From contig NZ_LS974202.1 in the NCBI RefSeq assembly GCF_900157305.1, forward strand, positions 744,001-808,000: a DNA stretch of 64,000 bases, written 5' to 3'. The notes under the pieces are model-generated. The model did no database searches and was not told the origin of the DNA. It was given only the letters and a program-made list of their open reading frames with translations. Of this stretch, positions 35,943-45,779 are shown in pieces. How positions within the stretch are numbered: position 1 is the first letter of the stretch; every line of letters begins with the position of its first letter. Source of the DNA: Mesotoga infera (GTDB lineage: Bacteria > Thermotogota > Thermotogae > Petrotogales > Kosmotogaceae). Position numbers and translations under genes: made by a program.

Positions 35943-38066
35943 TTAAGCGTCACCTTGCAGTTTGTCTTTTTTCCATCGCCTCGCCGCTATCTCCGGGAGG
36001 AGAATCAGAGTGAATGTCATCCCCACCGCCAGTCCGCTCACCATCAATTTGGCAACATCCACGTACAGAAGCAGTGGGGTCAGTAAAAGAACGGAGAAGC
36101 CGGCGATTAGGCTCAATCCGTTGGTGAATATGGCAGCCGCCGTCTGATGATAGGCTCTCTCGGGATCTCCGAATCTTCGGAGCCATATGGTGAAGTGTAT
36201 CGCGTAATCGATCACCAAACCCATGAGCATCCCGGAAATAAGGGCCGTTGAGATGCTCAGGCTTATTCTGAATAGGGCCATGAAGATGAAGTTGAAAAGA
36301 GTGGTCAGCGCGATAGGTATAGTGGCGATAAAAGTGGATTTTACGCTTTTGAAGATCGTGAAAAGCAAAAGGAGTATTAGTGCGAAAGAGACCACCAGGC
36401 TCTGTATCTGGTTGGACACCACCGACGAGTTAACGCTCTTCCATATCAATGTCGTACCGGCGAGGGTGAAATCGAATTTTTCGTCGAGAAGCGGGTACCT
36501 CGCGATCAGCTCTTTCACAGAGTCCTTAAGTTTCTCCGCGCTGAGGCTGTCGCTGGTCGGAGAAAAGAGGTTTATCCTCATGGCTCTTTGGCTTATCATA
36601 AGCGAGGTCGCGCTTCCTAGAACGCCGGTGTTGTCCAGAACCCTTATAAGTAAAGGCAGTGGGATGTTGGTCTGTCGGGAGATATCGACAGGGCTGAGTA
36701 CTTTGGATATACCCTCCAGCGCTTCCAGTTCTTTCTGGAAATCGACCAGTTGACTTGCCTGCTCTCCGGTTATGGCCAGTTTCCCGCCGCTTTTGGGTGT
36801 GATCATAAGCGTGTAGTTGGTTAACCAGCCAAAGGCCTCTTTCATCTTCTCGGCGTTCCTGCGAATCTCGGAATTCTCTTTGAAGAAGGCATATTGATCT
36901 ATATTCATAGGAATCGTCATTATCAACAACGGTGATATCGCCGACATCACCACAATCACCCACATCAAAGCCTTTCTGATCTTCGGCGAGATCTCCACCG
37001 GGGAAGCCGTGAGAACGACACTGGCGCACCATTTAGTCGATACCAGTCCTGGAAGTATGATCAACGTGAAAACGGCCGAGGAGAAGATTCCTACGCAGAC
37101 CAGTATCCCCATATCACGGAACGCCCGCATATCCAGAAGGATGTACGAAGAGAAACCGGCCATCGTTGTGAGGGCAGAAAAAAGGATAGGCACCCTCTCT
37201 TCGTGAATGGTTCGCCTTATAGGGTTTTCCTGTTTAGCGCAGTTTTCCTGGAATCTCGATAGGAAGTGCATGCCATAGGCGCTTCCGATTATCACAATGA
37301 AAGACGGTATCATCACCGTGAGGCTGTTGATCTGCGTCTTGATCAAACCCATTATCCCGACGACCAGAACGGCGGCTCCTGCAGGAGGAACGAGCGTGAG
37401 GAGGGCAAGCGAGATCCTTCTGAATTTGACCATGTAAACGGTGAAGATTGCGAGAAAGATGAAAGGTGGATATACGAAGGTCAGGTCCATTATCGACCTG
37501 AAGGTCGTCGAATTGGCTACACTCTCGCCTATCAATCTGTATTCATTTATACCCAGTTCTTTCAAAGTGGCTTTCAGTGAGAGTATATTTGAACCGCTCT
37601 TGAATTCATTTCCACTCGCAACGGTTATCAGAACGCCGTAATACTCGCCATCGGAAGATATTATCAGGTCTCTATAGAAGGGATCGTTTAGAATATCCAT
37701 ATTCAGAACCAGTTTTTCGCCTGATTGGTAGACATACTCCGTTTTAGGTATCTGCAACGTCAGGAGGTTTAGCTTTCCCAACTCGACGGCATCGAACACG
37801 GAGGCTACCGTGTTGACCCAGTCGAGTCCGTCGATCTTTTGAGTGACCTCTTTCAACTTCTCGAGCGAGAGACCGGACGAGTTCAGCACCACCATCACCG
37901 TTCCCGTGTCTCCAAACTCCCGCGCGACACGGCTAAAAGCCATCAGCTCGGGATCATCCTCGCTGAGAAAGGATCCCGGAGACGGTTCGAAATAGAGACC
38001 ATCTATACCAAGAAACAGGACTACCACGACTGCAGTCAGCGTGGCGAAGGAGACCAGCTTTATCAT
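35943..38066 (-). CDS. RND/MMPL-family transporter
   Basis: 707 residues built from two similar halves, each with one helix, a ~150-200-residue extracytoplasmic loop and five clustered helices (N-terminal helix about 5-22, cluster 195-350; second helix about 365-385, cluster 560-700). MGLVIDYAIHFTIWLRRFG resembles the conserved RND/HAE3 helix-4 motif, with the Asp probably carrying protons. Such proteins export lipids, hopanoids or drugs. GAGGTG precedes the ATG. It is transcribed divergently from the ABC exporter at 38255. Confidence 0.88.
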   Translation of the reverse strand: MIKLVSFATLTAVVVVLFLGIDGLYFEPSPGSFLSEDDPELMAFSRVAREFGDTGTVMVVLNSSGLSLEKLKEVTQKIDGLDWVNTVASVFDAVELGKLNLLTLQIPKTEYVYQSGEKLVLNMDILNDPFYRDLIISSDGEYYGVLITVASGNEFKSGSNILSLKATLKELGINEYRLIGESVANSTTFRSIMDLTFVYPPFIFLAIFTVYMVKFRRISLALLTLVPPAGAAVLVVGIMGLIKTQINSLTVMIPSFIVIIGSAYGMHFLSRFQENCAKQENPIRRTIHEERVPILFSALTTMAGFSSYILLDMRAFRDMGILVCVGIFSSAVFTLIILPGLVSTKWCASVVLTASPVEISPKIRKALMWVIVVMSAISPLLIMTIPMNIDQYAFFKENSEIRRNAEKMKEAFGWLTNYTLMITPKSGGKLAITGEQASQLVDFQKELEALEGISKVLSPVDISRQTNIPLPLLIRVLDNTGVLGSATSLMISQRAMRINLFSPTSDSLSAEKLKDSVKELIARYPLLDEKFDFTLAGTTLIWKSVNSSVVSNQIQSLVVSFALILLLLFTIFKSVKSTFIATIPIALTTLFNFIFMALFRISLSISTALISGMLMGLVIDYAIHFTIWLRRFGDPERAYHQTAAAIFTNGLSLIAGFSVLLLTPLLLYVDVAKLMVSGLAVGMTFTLILLPEIAARRWKKDKLQGDA

Positions 38067-38254
38067 TCAACACCTCGCAAACTCTGGATATTATATCATC
38101 TGTGGTAGAGTTGAAAGGAGTTGTTTGAAAGATTCTCGTTTCTGTCTAGACCTCCCGGGATAGAACACAACTACGACCGGACGACGTAGAATATACAGAG
38201 GTCGGAGACTTTGATGTAGTTTGAGTGAATTTCAGAACGATGGAGGGAACGACT

Positions 38255-39010
38255 GTGATTATCTGCAGGAAATTAACCAAAACTTTTGATGTGACAACAG
38301 TTGTCGATAATCTCGATCTCCAGGTGAAAGCCGGAGAGATATATGGGTTTCTCGGTCCCAACGGGGCCGGAAAAACGACTACGATCAGGATGTTGACCGG
38401 AACTTTGAAACCGACCTCAGGAGAGGTGGAGATACTCGGCATGAACTTCGCAGCGAACGAACTCCAGATCAAGAGCAGGATAGGAGTCGTTCCCGACGAG
38501 CCCAGAATCTACTCGTACTTCACCGGAATGGAGTTTCTCGAATTCATAATGGATATTTTTCCAGCAAAAAAGGGAGAGGCCATGAAGAGAGTCGGCGAAC
38601 TGTGCGAGGCTTTCGGAGTCGATTATCTTGGGAAGATGATTTCCGAGATGTCTCACGGTATGAAACAGAAGATAATGGTGATTTCAGTCCTCATGAGAAG
38701 GCCCGAAGTCATATTTCTCGACGAGCCGACCGTCGGTCTAGACGCCAGAAGCGCCAAAATATTGAAAATGCTTCTGGAAAAATACAAAAATGAAGGCTCC
38801 ACGATCTTCATGACCACGCACGTTCTCGAAATCGCCGAAAAGATGTGCGACAGGATCGGGATCATCAACAAGGGAAGGCTAATATCTCAGGGAACTATGG
38901 AAGAGATTCGCAAATCTATGGGCGCAGGGGAGAGGGAAAGTCTGGAAGACATCTTCCTCCAGCTCACCGGAGAGAACGAAGACATTCAGGATATAGTGAA
39001 CGCCCTATGA
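38255..39010 (+). CDS. ABC transporter ATP-binding protein
   Basis: About 251 residues. Walker A GPNGAGKTT near 33-41, signature MSHGMKQKIMV, Walker B VIFLDEPTVGLD. The frame is open to an ATG at 38225, but the GTG at 38255 with GGAGGG seven bases upstream is the better start. It is close in motif and length to the ATPase at 3498-4256. Its partner is the permease starting 13 bases later. Confidence 0.88.
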   Translation: MIICRKLTKTFDVTTVVDNLDLQVKAGEIYGFLGPNGAGKTTTIRMLTGTLKPTSGEVEILGMNFAANELQIKSRIGVVPDEPRIYSYFTGMEFLEFIMDIFPAKKGEAMKRVGELCEAFGVDYLGKMISEMSHGMKQKIMVISVLMRRPEVIFLDEPTVGLDARSAKILKMLLEKYKNEGSTIFMTTHVLEIAEKMCDRIGIINKGRLISQGTMEEIRKSMGAGERESLEDIFLQLTGENEDIQDIVNAL

Positions 39011-39023
39011 AGGAGTGAGTGGC

Positions 39024-40526
39024 TTGAACGATCTCAAACTTCTTTTCAAATACAGGCTGTTCGTCTTCCCGAACAAGAAGGGAACCAGAGGCGGCTTTTC
39101 GCCTCAACTAATGGTTTTTCTCATATTCACATGCATGATCGGCATCTTTCTGTGGAACGTATTTGCCTCGATACGTGGCGTCGAGATCGATGGCACTCCT
39201 ATCGCCACTGTTATGGCCGGATTCTTTCTCACCGTTTCCGGTCTGTTCTTTCTAATGTCTTTCTCCGCGACCACTTCGTATCTCTTCATAAGAAACAGCG
39301 AGATCGATATGCTACTGGTTTTGCCCGTCAGGAGAACAAGTATAGCTATCTACCAGATAGCAATCTCCACGTTCTATCAGGGCTTGACGCTTTCAGTCTT
39401 TCTCGGGATCGCTCTTTCGTATCACCTGAGGGCCGATTCTAGACCAATCGTCGGAATCCTTGCGCTCCTGGCCCTGCTAATCGACACTGTCCTCCTGGCC
39501 TCGATCATTGCCGTCGCTTTTGGAAGATTCATGTCCAGAGCCGCGGCCAGGAAGCTGATGTTCGTTGTGCAGATTATCAGCGGATTCATGTTTTTCATTA
39601 TAGTGCAGCTCGTCCCAAGGAGCGCCGACAATATACCGGTGTATCTCCAGAAACTGGCGGACGCCTGGAAGATTCTGGCCAATCCGGCGAACCTCTTCAC
39701 CTGGAGTGTCAGGGCCTCTAACGAACCGCTCTTTCTTCTTCTGAGCGTTGTGATGATCCCGGTTTTCGGAGCCATCTTCTACAGGATAGCCGGCTCGCTC
39801 AAATTCGAGCCCCTATCCTATTCGCGGAGTAGAGGAAAACGCGTCGTGTTCAGTGAGAAACGCGGCAGCGCGCTGATCCGGAGGGAATTAAAAATATACA
39901 GGCGATACGAACAGCTCATCTACTATCTCTTTTATCCGGTAATCTTCGGCTTGATCTTCGGTTTGATCTCGGAGAATCTCACGACCTCCATTTTCACTAT
40001 GGTTCTCATCAGCACGATTTTCACCACGATCCAGTCGGCCTTTCTCATGGGACGGGAATATCCCTTCATCGAAACTACCAAGGCTCTCCCGCTTTCGCTG
40101 GAAAGGATAGTGTTCATCAAGACTATCCTGCCCGTTTTGCTCGGCATACTTCTTTTCACTGGAGTTCTTCTGACAAGCATTCTCGTGAAGCACACTACGT
40201 TTTTGTATCTTGCAGTTGTTCCGATCGTGTTCGTACTATACGTGACCTCCTCTTTACTCGGAATAAAGGGAGTTCTCGAGAGTCCTCCCGATCGTATGGA
40301 CAACCCGAACGCCTTCATGCGAACCAAGTTCGTGTTACTGAACCAGATAATATGCATGGGTCTGAGCTTTGGGTCCATAATGCCAATAACGATTATCATG
40401 GAAGGAACACCTGGCAGTCCGGGAATATGGATCGCTTTGCTGATAGCGCTTTTGTCAACGGCAGCGGCTGTCGTAATATCTTTTGCCATCCGAAGGAGAG
40501 TTCTTGTGAAGATGAAAGAAATATGA
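39024..40526 (+). CDS. ABC exporter permease, ~500 aa
   Basis: About 500 residues with roughly twelve membrane segments in two groups, separated by a cytoplasmic basic region near residues 270-300 (SRGKRVVFSEKRGSALIRRELKIYRRYE). It resembles permeases of two-gene ABC exporters and, in architecture, the permease at 1865-3541. A TTG at 39024 with AAGGAG eight bases upstream is preferred; a GTG at 39015 overlaps that Shine-Dalgarno. Substrate unknown. Confidence 0.8.
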   Translation: MNDLKLLFKYRLFVFPNKKGTRGGFSPQLMVFLIFTCMIGIFLWNVFASIRGVEIDGTPIATVMAGFFLTVSGLFFLMSFSATTSYLFIRNSEIDMLLVLPVRRTSIAIYQIAISTFYQGLTLSVFLGIALSYHLRADSRPIVGILALLALLIDTVLLASIIAVAFGRFMSRAAARKLMFVVQIISGFMFFIIVQLVPRSADNIPVYLQKLADAWKILANPANLFTWSVRASNEPLFLLLSVVMIPVFGAIFYRIAGSLKFEPLSYSRSRGKRVVFSEKRGSALIRRELKIYRRYEQLIYYLFYPVIFGLIFGLISENLTTSIFTMVLISTIFTTIQSAFLMGREYPFIETTKALPLSLERIVFIKTILPVLLGILLFTGVLLTSILVKHTTFLYLAVVPIVFVLYVTSSLLGIKGVLESPPDRMDNPNAFMRTKFVLLNQIICMGLSFGSIMPITIIMEGTPGSPGIWIALLIALLSTAAAVVISFAIRRRVLVKMKEI

Positions 40527-40569
40527 GATCCAGCGTTTGATCCAATTCTAAAAGGGTAGGAGGTGCTCC

Positions 40570-41265
40570 ATGTACAGGGCAGGGGTCATTCTCTCGGGGT
40601 GTGGAAAGAAAGATGGCACCGATATAACGGAGGCGGTGATGCTTTTTCTGGCACTCGATAGAGCCGGTGTCGAAACCGTATGTATGTCGATAGACAAGGA
40701 TCAATTCGAAGTCGTAAATCACCTCGAAGACAGTACACAGATGAGCGGACAGAAGAGGAACATGCTCATCGAATCGGCACGGCTGGCCCGCGGTGGTATA
40801 GTCGACCTAGACGGGGTTGAAAACGTAGATTTCGATATACTGATAATTCCCGGTGGTAAGGGAGTTTTAAAGAATCTTTCGACCTTCATGAGCGAAGAGC
40901 TGGAATTTCGCGTCAACAGCTCTGTGCAGAGAATAATAGCGGATTCTAATCGGTCGGGCAAACCCATCGGAGCCATGTGCGGCGCGGTGGTTCTACTGGC
41001 CAAATCGCTCGAAAATATCGCGAACAATCTGAAGATAACGGTCACCGGTCAATCGGAGGAGGGCAGGATCGCGATAGAGAGAACAGGATTTAACCATCGG
41101 GATTGCCAGGAAGGAGAAGTCTGCACTGACGAGGAAAATATGATAGTTACATCGCCCGCCCTATCGCCAGATGTCGATCTAGAGGTCGTGAGAACGACGG
41201 CCGAATCAATGGTGCAGGCGCTCTTGACTCTATTAAGGAAAAAGGGGGGCAGCCCCTTAAATTAA
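40570..41265 (+). CDS. ElbB-like glyoxalase (DJ-1/PfpI family)
   Basis: 231 residues. GVILSGCGKKDGTDITEAVM at the N-terminus, IIPGGKGVLKNL and PIGAMCGAVVLLAKS with the nucleophile-elbow Cys are characteristic of ElbB, a class I glutamine amidotransferase-like protein with glyoxalase activity reported in E. coli. AGGAGG lies before the ATG. It follows the ABC permease by 43 bases and may be co-transcribed. AAGGGG-GGCAG-CCCCTT at its 3' end, followed by T-rich sequence, could terminate the transcript. Confidence 0.88.
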   Translation: MYRAGVILSGCGKKDGTDITEAVMLFLALDRAGVETVCMSIDKDQFEVVNHLEDSTQMSGQKRNMLIESARLARGGIVDLDGVENVDFDILIIPGGKGVLKNLSTFMSEELEFRVNSSVQRIIADSNRSGKPIGAMCGAVVLLAKSLENIANNLKITVTGQSEEGRIAIERTGFNHRDCQEGEVCTDEENMIVTSPALSPDVDLEVVRTTAESMVQALLTLLRKKGGSPLN

Positions 41266-41295
41266 CCTTTTAAGCGCTTGATTCATCAACATGAG

Positions 41296-42237
41296 TCACT
41301 GACGAGCGGGGCGACTCCAGAGAAACTCTTCCAGAGCGAAAAGTATCAAGGCAACCAGAAAGGGAATCAGATAGAAAATCACCCTGTACAGTAAGAGAGC
41401 GGCAATCAGTACATCCGCCTCTAATGAAGGGGAAAGAATAACCAGGGTCATAGCTTCGAAAACGCCCAACCCACCAGGTACCTGGCTGGAAAGACCGGCG
41501 AACTGTGAAAGCAGAAAGACGGCCAGGATCGGTATATATTGGACTGGAGGGAGGAGGAAGTAAAGAACCCCGGCCGAAAGAAGCCAGTCCATCGTGGAAA
41601 TCGCCGTCTGTGATAATGTGAAAGTCTTGCCCGGAAGAGAGAATCTGAGGTTTCTGAATCTGAACGGCTTTTTTCTGATGATCACTATAAAAAGATAAAG
41701 ACAGTAAATCGCTATCGCCACCGCTCCCAGGATCTGAAGAGAGTTGAAAGGCACCCTTATCACCGCCTGCGTTAGCGGATACCATAGAGTGAAGACAACT
41801 CCGGCGAGCGCGAAGAAACCCAGCCAGAAAGTCAGGTAATTCAACACGATTATCCCAAGAATCTTCCCGGAACCCACTTTCCACTTTCCGTACATTCTGA
41901 ATCTTACGCTGGTGCCGGATAGAAAGGTAAAACCGATGTTCTTGCTGAAGGTATAAGCGATGAAGGAAACAAGGGCCGTCCTTCCGTAACCCTTTTTCAC
42001 ACCCAGATGGAGTGAAGAGATCAAGTCGTAAAGTGTCAGGTTCGCATAAGCGAGGAACGTAAACACTACGGCCATCATAAACCTGGACAGGGGGATAGCG
42101 CCTATCTTGTCGGCTATGTCGCTTATAGTGTATCTCCCAATTTCTCTTATCAGAACGGCCACGGAAACGATGAACAGCGCTATCCCGAGTAGCGGAAGCA
42201 ACTTTCTCAACTTAAACGGGAGAGAGCTAAATATCAT
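41296..42237 (-). CDS. Flippase-like / lysylphosphatidylglycerol synthase transmembrane-region protein
   Basis: About 313 residues with eight or so membrane segments, from residue 12 to 305. The conserved block is SQFAGLSSQVPGGLGVFEAMTL near 245-265, with PGGLGVFE diagnostic of the UPF0104/LPG_synthase_TM family. It lacks the soluble aminoacyl-transfer domain of MprF, so it probably flips a lipid rather than modifying one. ATG at 42237 overlaps the stop of the acetamidase gene. Confidence 0.85.
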   Translation of the reverse strand: MIFSSLPFKLRKLLPLLGIALFIVSVAVLIREIGRYTISDIADKIGAIPLSRFMMAVVFTFLAYANLTLYDLISSLHLGVKKGYGRTALVSFIAYTFSKNIGFTFLSGTSVRFRMYGKWKVGSGKILGIIVLNYLTFWLGFFALAGVVFTLWYPLTQAVIRVPFNSLQILGAVAIAIYCLYLFIVIIRKKPFRFRNLRFSLPGKTFTLSQTAISTMDWLLSAGVLYFLLPPVQYIPILAVFLLSQFAGLSSQVPGGLGVFEAMTLVILSPSLEADVLIAALLLYRVIFYLIPFLVALILFALEEFLWSRPARQ

Positions 42238-43112
42238 CAAAGTATCTCTTTTGGTATCTTTACGCGAACGGTAACTAACGGGTTGACGATCTGACTAACT
42301 GTGAGATCGCACGTTATGCTGGTCAGCATATACGCCTCTGACTTTGAAATCGATTTCCTGTCGGCTATGAAGCGGACGGCCCTTTCAACCGCTCCCCTGG
42401 TTGCTTCTTCAAAAGTTTTCGCGCTGTGCACCATATAGAAAGCGTTATCATTTTCTACCATCGGACCGTCGATAGTGCTTCTATCCAGCTCGATGCTAAT
42501 CCTGACGGTCGCCCTTATCTCTATTCCCGTTCCGCAGATTTCACCGTTGCCCATCCTGGCGTGCACATCGCCCAGCGCGAGGTTAGCTCCCTCCACGAAA
42601 ACCGGGAGAAAAACCTTCGATCCGGCGCAAATATCGTTGGTATCTAAATTACCACCGTGAAGGCCGGGCGTTCCGCAAGATACCGATTCCTTTGCGGGCG
42701 ATGTCCCTATGACTCCTATCATGGGTTTAATCGCGAAGCGGGTTCCTTTGAAAGAGGCGTGACCGTCGCGGATAGGCACCATCTCGGTGACACAATCGCT
42801 AACGATCTCTCCAACCGGGCCCCAACCGGGGCAGGTTTCCACAACTCCCTTTTCATCGACTTCTATGCTTTCTATGTTCACGATCAGAGTATCGCCGGGC
42901 AAGGCTCCCCTTACGCCGATTGGTCCGGTTGCCGGATTTATGTGAGAGAAGTCGAAACCGCTGCCCACCGTCTGAAGTTCCGAGACAATCGCATGACCGA
43001 AACAATCTTCGGTCTCGACGATTATCGTGTCTCCCGGGGAGACTTCGATGGCCCGACAGTTAGCGGGAGACATCTCGTATATTACCCTGTCCCTTCCTAT
43101 TTTATGGATCAA
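42237..43112 (-). CDS. Acetamidase/formamidase family hydrolase
   Basis: About 291 residues. PATGPIGVRGALPGDTLIVNI, GCGTP-like SCGTPGLHGGNLDTNDI and LALGDVHARMGNGEICGTGIE are the conserved blocks of this metal-dependent amidase family, which hydrolyses short amides; T. maritima has a related protein of the same length. A TTG at 43112 placed seven bases after GGAGGT is preferred; a GTG at 43121 overlaps the Shine-Dalgarno. Confidence 0.9.
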   Translation of the reverse strand: MIHKIGRDRVIYEMSPANCRAIEVSPGDTIIVETEDCFGHAIVSELQTVGSGFDFSHINPATGPIGVRGALPGDTLIVNIESIEVDEKGVVETCPGWGPVGEIVSDCVTEMVPIRDGHASFKGTRFAIKPMIGVIGTSPAKESVSCGTPGLHGGNLDTNDICAGSKVFLPVFVEGANLALGDVHARMGNGEICGTGIEIRATVRISIELDRSTIDGPMVENDNAFYMVHSAKTFEEATRGAVERAVRFIADRKSISKSEAYMLTSITCDLTVSQIVNPLVTVRVKIPKEIL

Positions 43113-43216
43113 CCCCTCCACCTCCAGATCGATATATTTCCATATTATTCTATATTACAGCATCTTCCGGGATTTCCAAGCACTCCCTCGATTCAGGGTC
43201 TTGGGACACGATGACC

Positions 43217-43230
43217 GTAACATATGTTAC
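43217..43230. promoter_or_regulatory. 14-bp perfect palindrome between divergent genes
   Basis: GTAACATATGTTAC is a perfect palindrome lying between the acetamidase gene (minus) and the cupin gene (plus), about 57 bases before the cupin start. A candidate operator; the cognate regulator is unknown. Confidence 0.45.
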
Positions 43231-43286
43231 CGACCTCTCCGCTCAGATAAATTAGTATATATTTACAAATCTAGGGGGTGAAGATC

Positions 43287-43604
43287 GTGTACAGGAGCAG
43301 CATAAATAACGGAAAGTTGATTCTTGACAAACCGGGGCTTAAGGGTAGAGTTATCTACAGCAAGGAGTCGGCACACGCTGCAGTCATAGAAATAGAAAAG
43401 GATGCCGAACTGCCCTCCCACAGAACCCCCGTCGATGTGTTCATGCTCGTCCTTGAAGGCAAAGGCGTTATAACCATAGGGGAAGAAAGTTACGAAGTTT
43501 CGAGGAACGATGTAGTCGATAGTCCGAAAATGATTCCGCATGGAATAAAAAACACCGGTAGCGAAACTCTCAGAGTTTTGGTGGTTAAAGCTCCAAGACC
43601 GTAA
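43287..43604 (+). CDS. Small single-domain cupin protein
   Basis: About 105 residues. The two cupin motifs are degenerate but visible: HRTPVDVFMLVLEGKG for the first and PHGIKNTGSE for the second, which keeps a metal-type His. GTG at 43287 follows AGGGGG at a good distance; an upstream GTG at 43278 overlaps it. The small beta-barrel could bind a ligand or metal; function unknown. Confidence 0.8.
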   Translation: MYRSSINNGKLILDKPGLKGRVIYSKESAHAAVIEIEKDAELPSHRTPVDVFMLVLEGKGVITIGEESYEVSRNDVVDSPKMIPHGIKNTGSETLRVLVVKAPRP

Positions 43605-43660
43605 ACAACTTGATCGGCCCAGCTCGAGATAATCGCGGTACGGGTTTTACGCAATCTTGA

Positions 43661-43691
43661 GAAAACGAGAGGAGAGGCCTCCCTCTCCTCT
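43661..43691 (-). terminator. Terminator of the oligopeptide ABC operon
   Basis: Perfect 10-base arms AGAGGAGAGG (43668-43677) and CCTCTCCTCT (43682-43691) with a four-base loop; on the minus strand the stem is followed by CGTTTTC. Located about 105 bases after the oppF stop. Confidence 0.65.
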
Positions 43692-43795
43692 GCGAACCCT
43701 GACCCTTTATTTTAATCGTGTCTTCTGTCGTGAATTCGGTCACATCTCTATCTTTCTTACCTCGAATATTTTGGTGCGATCAAACGCTCTAGCTC

Positions 43796-44809
43796 TTAAA
43801 CCGCCTCTTGAACTTCCTTCCATCTTCTGCAGGCGTGGTAGTGTCCGTTCTCTATCTCTTGCAGTTTGGGCTCTTCCTTCTCCCTGCACTCGTCAACCGC
43901 GTAGGGACATCTCGGATGGAACCTGCATCCCTTGGGTATGTTCGCGGCAGAGGGGATCTCTCCCTTTATCGGCACTATCTTCGCCTTGTTAACCTTTCCG
44001 GCCACAGGCTCGCACACAGCAGCTATCAGCGCTCTCGTGTATGGATGCACCGGCCTGTCTATCACGTCGTCGGGCTCTCCCATCTCTATTATCTTTCCAA
44101 GGTACATCACCGCTATCCTGTCGGTGAAGTATCTCGCAGTCGACAGATCGTGCGTTATGTACAGGTATGTCAGTCCCAGATCCCTCTGCACTTCCTTCAT
44201 CATGTGCAGTATCTCCGCCCTCGTCGAGAGGTCTATCATCGAGACTGGTTCGTCGGCCACCAGCAACTGCGGGTTGAGCAGCAACGTCCTCGCCGTCGCA
44301 GCCCTCTGCCTCTGCCCTCCAGAGAGCATGTGAGGGTATCTCACCAGGAACTCTTCCGGCGGGTTCAGCTTCACTTCCTTCAAAGCCTTCTCTATCATCT
44401 TCAGCCTTTCGTCTCTGTCCTCTCCAAGTTTGTGTATTATGAGCGGCTCTTCCATCACGTCCCTTATCTTGAACCGCGGGTTCATCGATGCGTACGGGTC
44501 CTGAAAGATCATCTGCACGTTTCTCCTGTACTTCTTCAGTTCTTCTTTCTCTATGTGTGTTACGTCTTTTCCGTCCAGGAGCATCGTACCTCCTGTCGGT
44601 TCCAGCAGTTTCATTATCAGCTTGCCAGTCGTCGTCTTTCCACACCCGGACTCACCTACCAGTCCGAATATCTCGCCCCTCTTTATCGAGAAGCTCACTC
44701 CGTCTACCGCCTTCACATACCTGTGCTCTCCCCTGAAGAACTCTCTTATGTTTCTCCTGACCGGAAACCATTTCTGGAGGTCTTTCACTTCTATTATCTT
44801 CTCGCTCAT
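43796..44809 (-). CDS. oppF: Oligopeptide ABC transporter ATP-binding protein OppF
   Basis: About 337 residues. Walker A GESGCGKTT, signature LSGGQRQRAATARTLL and Walker B LLVADEPVSMID are intact. The C-terminal oligo_HPY domain has CRFHPRCPYAVDEC, a cysteine set that can bind an iron-sulfur cluster. The ATG at 44809 overlaps the OppD stop (ATGA) and has GGAGGTG upstream; the longer open frame to 44902 is not used. Confidence 0.92.
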   Translation of the reverse strand: MSEKIIEVKDLQKWFPVRRNIREFFRGEHRYVKAVDGVSFSIKRGEIFGLVGESGCGKTTTGKLIMKLLEPTGGTMLLDGKDVTHIEKEELKKYRRNVQMIFQDPYASMNPRFKIRDVMEEPLIIHKLGEDRDERLKMIEKALKEVKLNPPEEFLVRYPHMLSGGQRQRAATARTLLLNPQLLVADEPVSMIDLSTRAEILHMMKEVQRDLGLTYLYITHDLSTARYFTDRIAVMYLGKIIEMGEPDDVIDRPVHPYTRALIAAVCEPVAGKVNKAKIVPIKGEIPSAANIPKGCRFHPRCPYAVDECREKEEPKLQEIENGHYHACRRWKEVQEAV

Positions 44810-45774
44810 CTCTTGCACCTCCAGCAGGCAACCATGTGTTCCTCTTCTATCTCTATCAGCGGTGGTTCTTCCTTTGCGCACTTCTCCATCGCAACGGAAC
44901 ATCTCGGATGGAATCTGCAGCCCGACGGTGGCTCAAGCAGGTCTGGCGGTGCTCCGGGAATGAAGGAGAGCGTGCTCACCTTTTCGTGCAGTCTCGGTGT
45001 GGCCGCCAGAAGGTTCCTCGTGTAAGGGTGGCAGGGGCCCTTCTCTCCGTATATCTGTTCGTTCGTTCCTATCTCGACTATCTTTCCGGCGTACATCACC
45101 GCTATCCTGTCCGAGACTTCGGCCTCCGTGGCCAGATCGTGTGTTATGAAGATGAACGAGAGATCGAGCTTCTCCTTCAGGTCTTTCAGAAGGTTGATTA
45201 TCTGAGCCTGCACTATCACGTCCAGCGCCGTCGTCGGTTCGTCGCAGATGATAACCCTCGGCTCCAGGAAGAGCGCGGTCGCTATCGCTATCCTCTGTTT
45301 CATCCCCCCGGAAAGTTCGTGAGGGTATCTCTTCACCACTTCTCCGGATAGTCCCACCAGGTTGAGGTACTTCTCTATCCTCTTCCTGGCCTCCTCTCTC
45401 TCCATCTGCCTGTGCTCCTGGAGAGTCTCCATCATCTGTTTGCCTATGGTGTAAACGGGCGTGAGCGTGTTCATCGCTCCCTGGAAGACCATGGATATCT
45501 TCTCCCAGCGAACGTTCTTCCTCATCTCACCCTCGCTGAGCGGTGTTATGTCTAGCCCGTCAACCTCTATCCTTCCTCCCACTATCTTGCCCGGAGGCGT
45601 TGGCATCTTGAGAAGGGCGAAGCCCGTGGTGGTCTTTCCGCATCCCGACTCCCCCACCAGTCCCAGCGTCTCCCCCTTCTTCAGACTGAAGCTTATATCG
45701 TCCACGGCCTTGACTATCCCCTTGCTCGTGTAGTAGTAAAGCTTCAGGTTATCCACTCTAAGTATTTTCTCCAT
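44806..45774 (-). CDS. oppD: Oligopeptide ABC transporter ATP-binding protein OppD
   Basis: About 322 residues. Walker A GESGCGKTT, signature LSGGMKQRIAIATALF, Walker B VIICDEPTTALD, then the oligo_HPY cysteines CRFHPRCSVAMEKC. The true start is the ATG at 45774 (MEKILRVDNL), just after the OppC stop at 45780; the open frame beyond it is a shadow of oppC. Confidence 0.92.
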   Translation of the reverse strand: MEKILRVDNLKLYYYTSKGIVKAVDDISFSLKKGETLGLVGESGCGKTTTGFALLKMPTPPGKIVGGRIEVDGLDITPLSEGEMRKNVRWEKISMVFQGAMNTLTPVYTIGKQMMETLQEHRQMEREEARKRIEKYLNLVGLSGEVVKRYPHELSGGMKQRIAIATALFLEPRVIICDEPTTALDVIVQAQIINLLKDLKEKLDLSFIFITHDLATEAEVSDRIAVMYAGKIVEIGTNEQIYGEKGPCHPYTRNLLAATPRLHEKVSTLSFIPGAPPDLLEPPSGCRFHPRCSVAMEKCAKEEPPLIEIEEEHMVACWRCKR

Positions 45775-45779
45775 CTTCT

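Noticed and set aside
43808-45025. 405-residue plus-strand frame
   Set aside because: Antisense shadow of oppF/oppD; low-complexity His/Arg/Leu-rich translation and no ribosome site.
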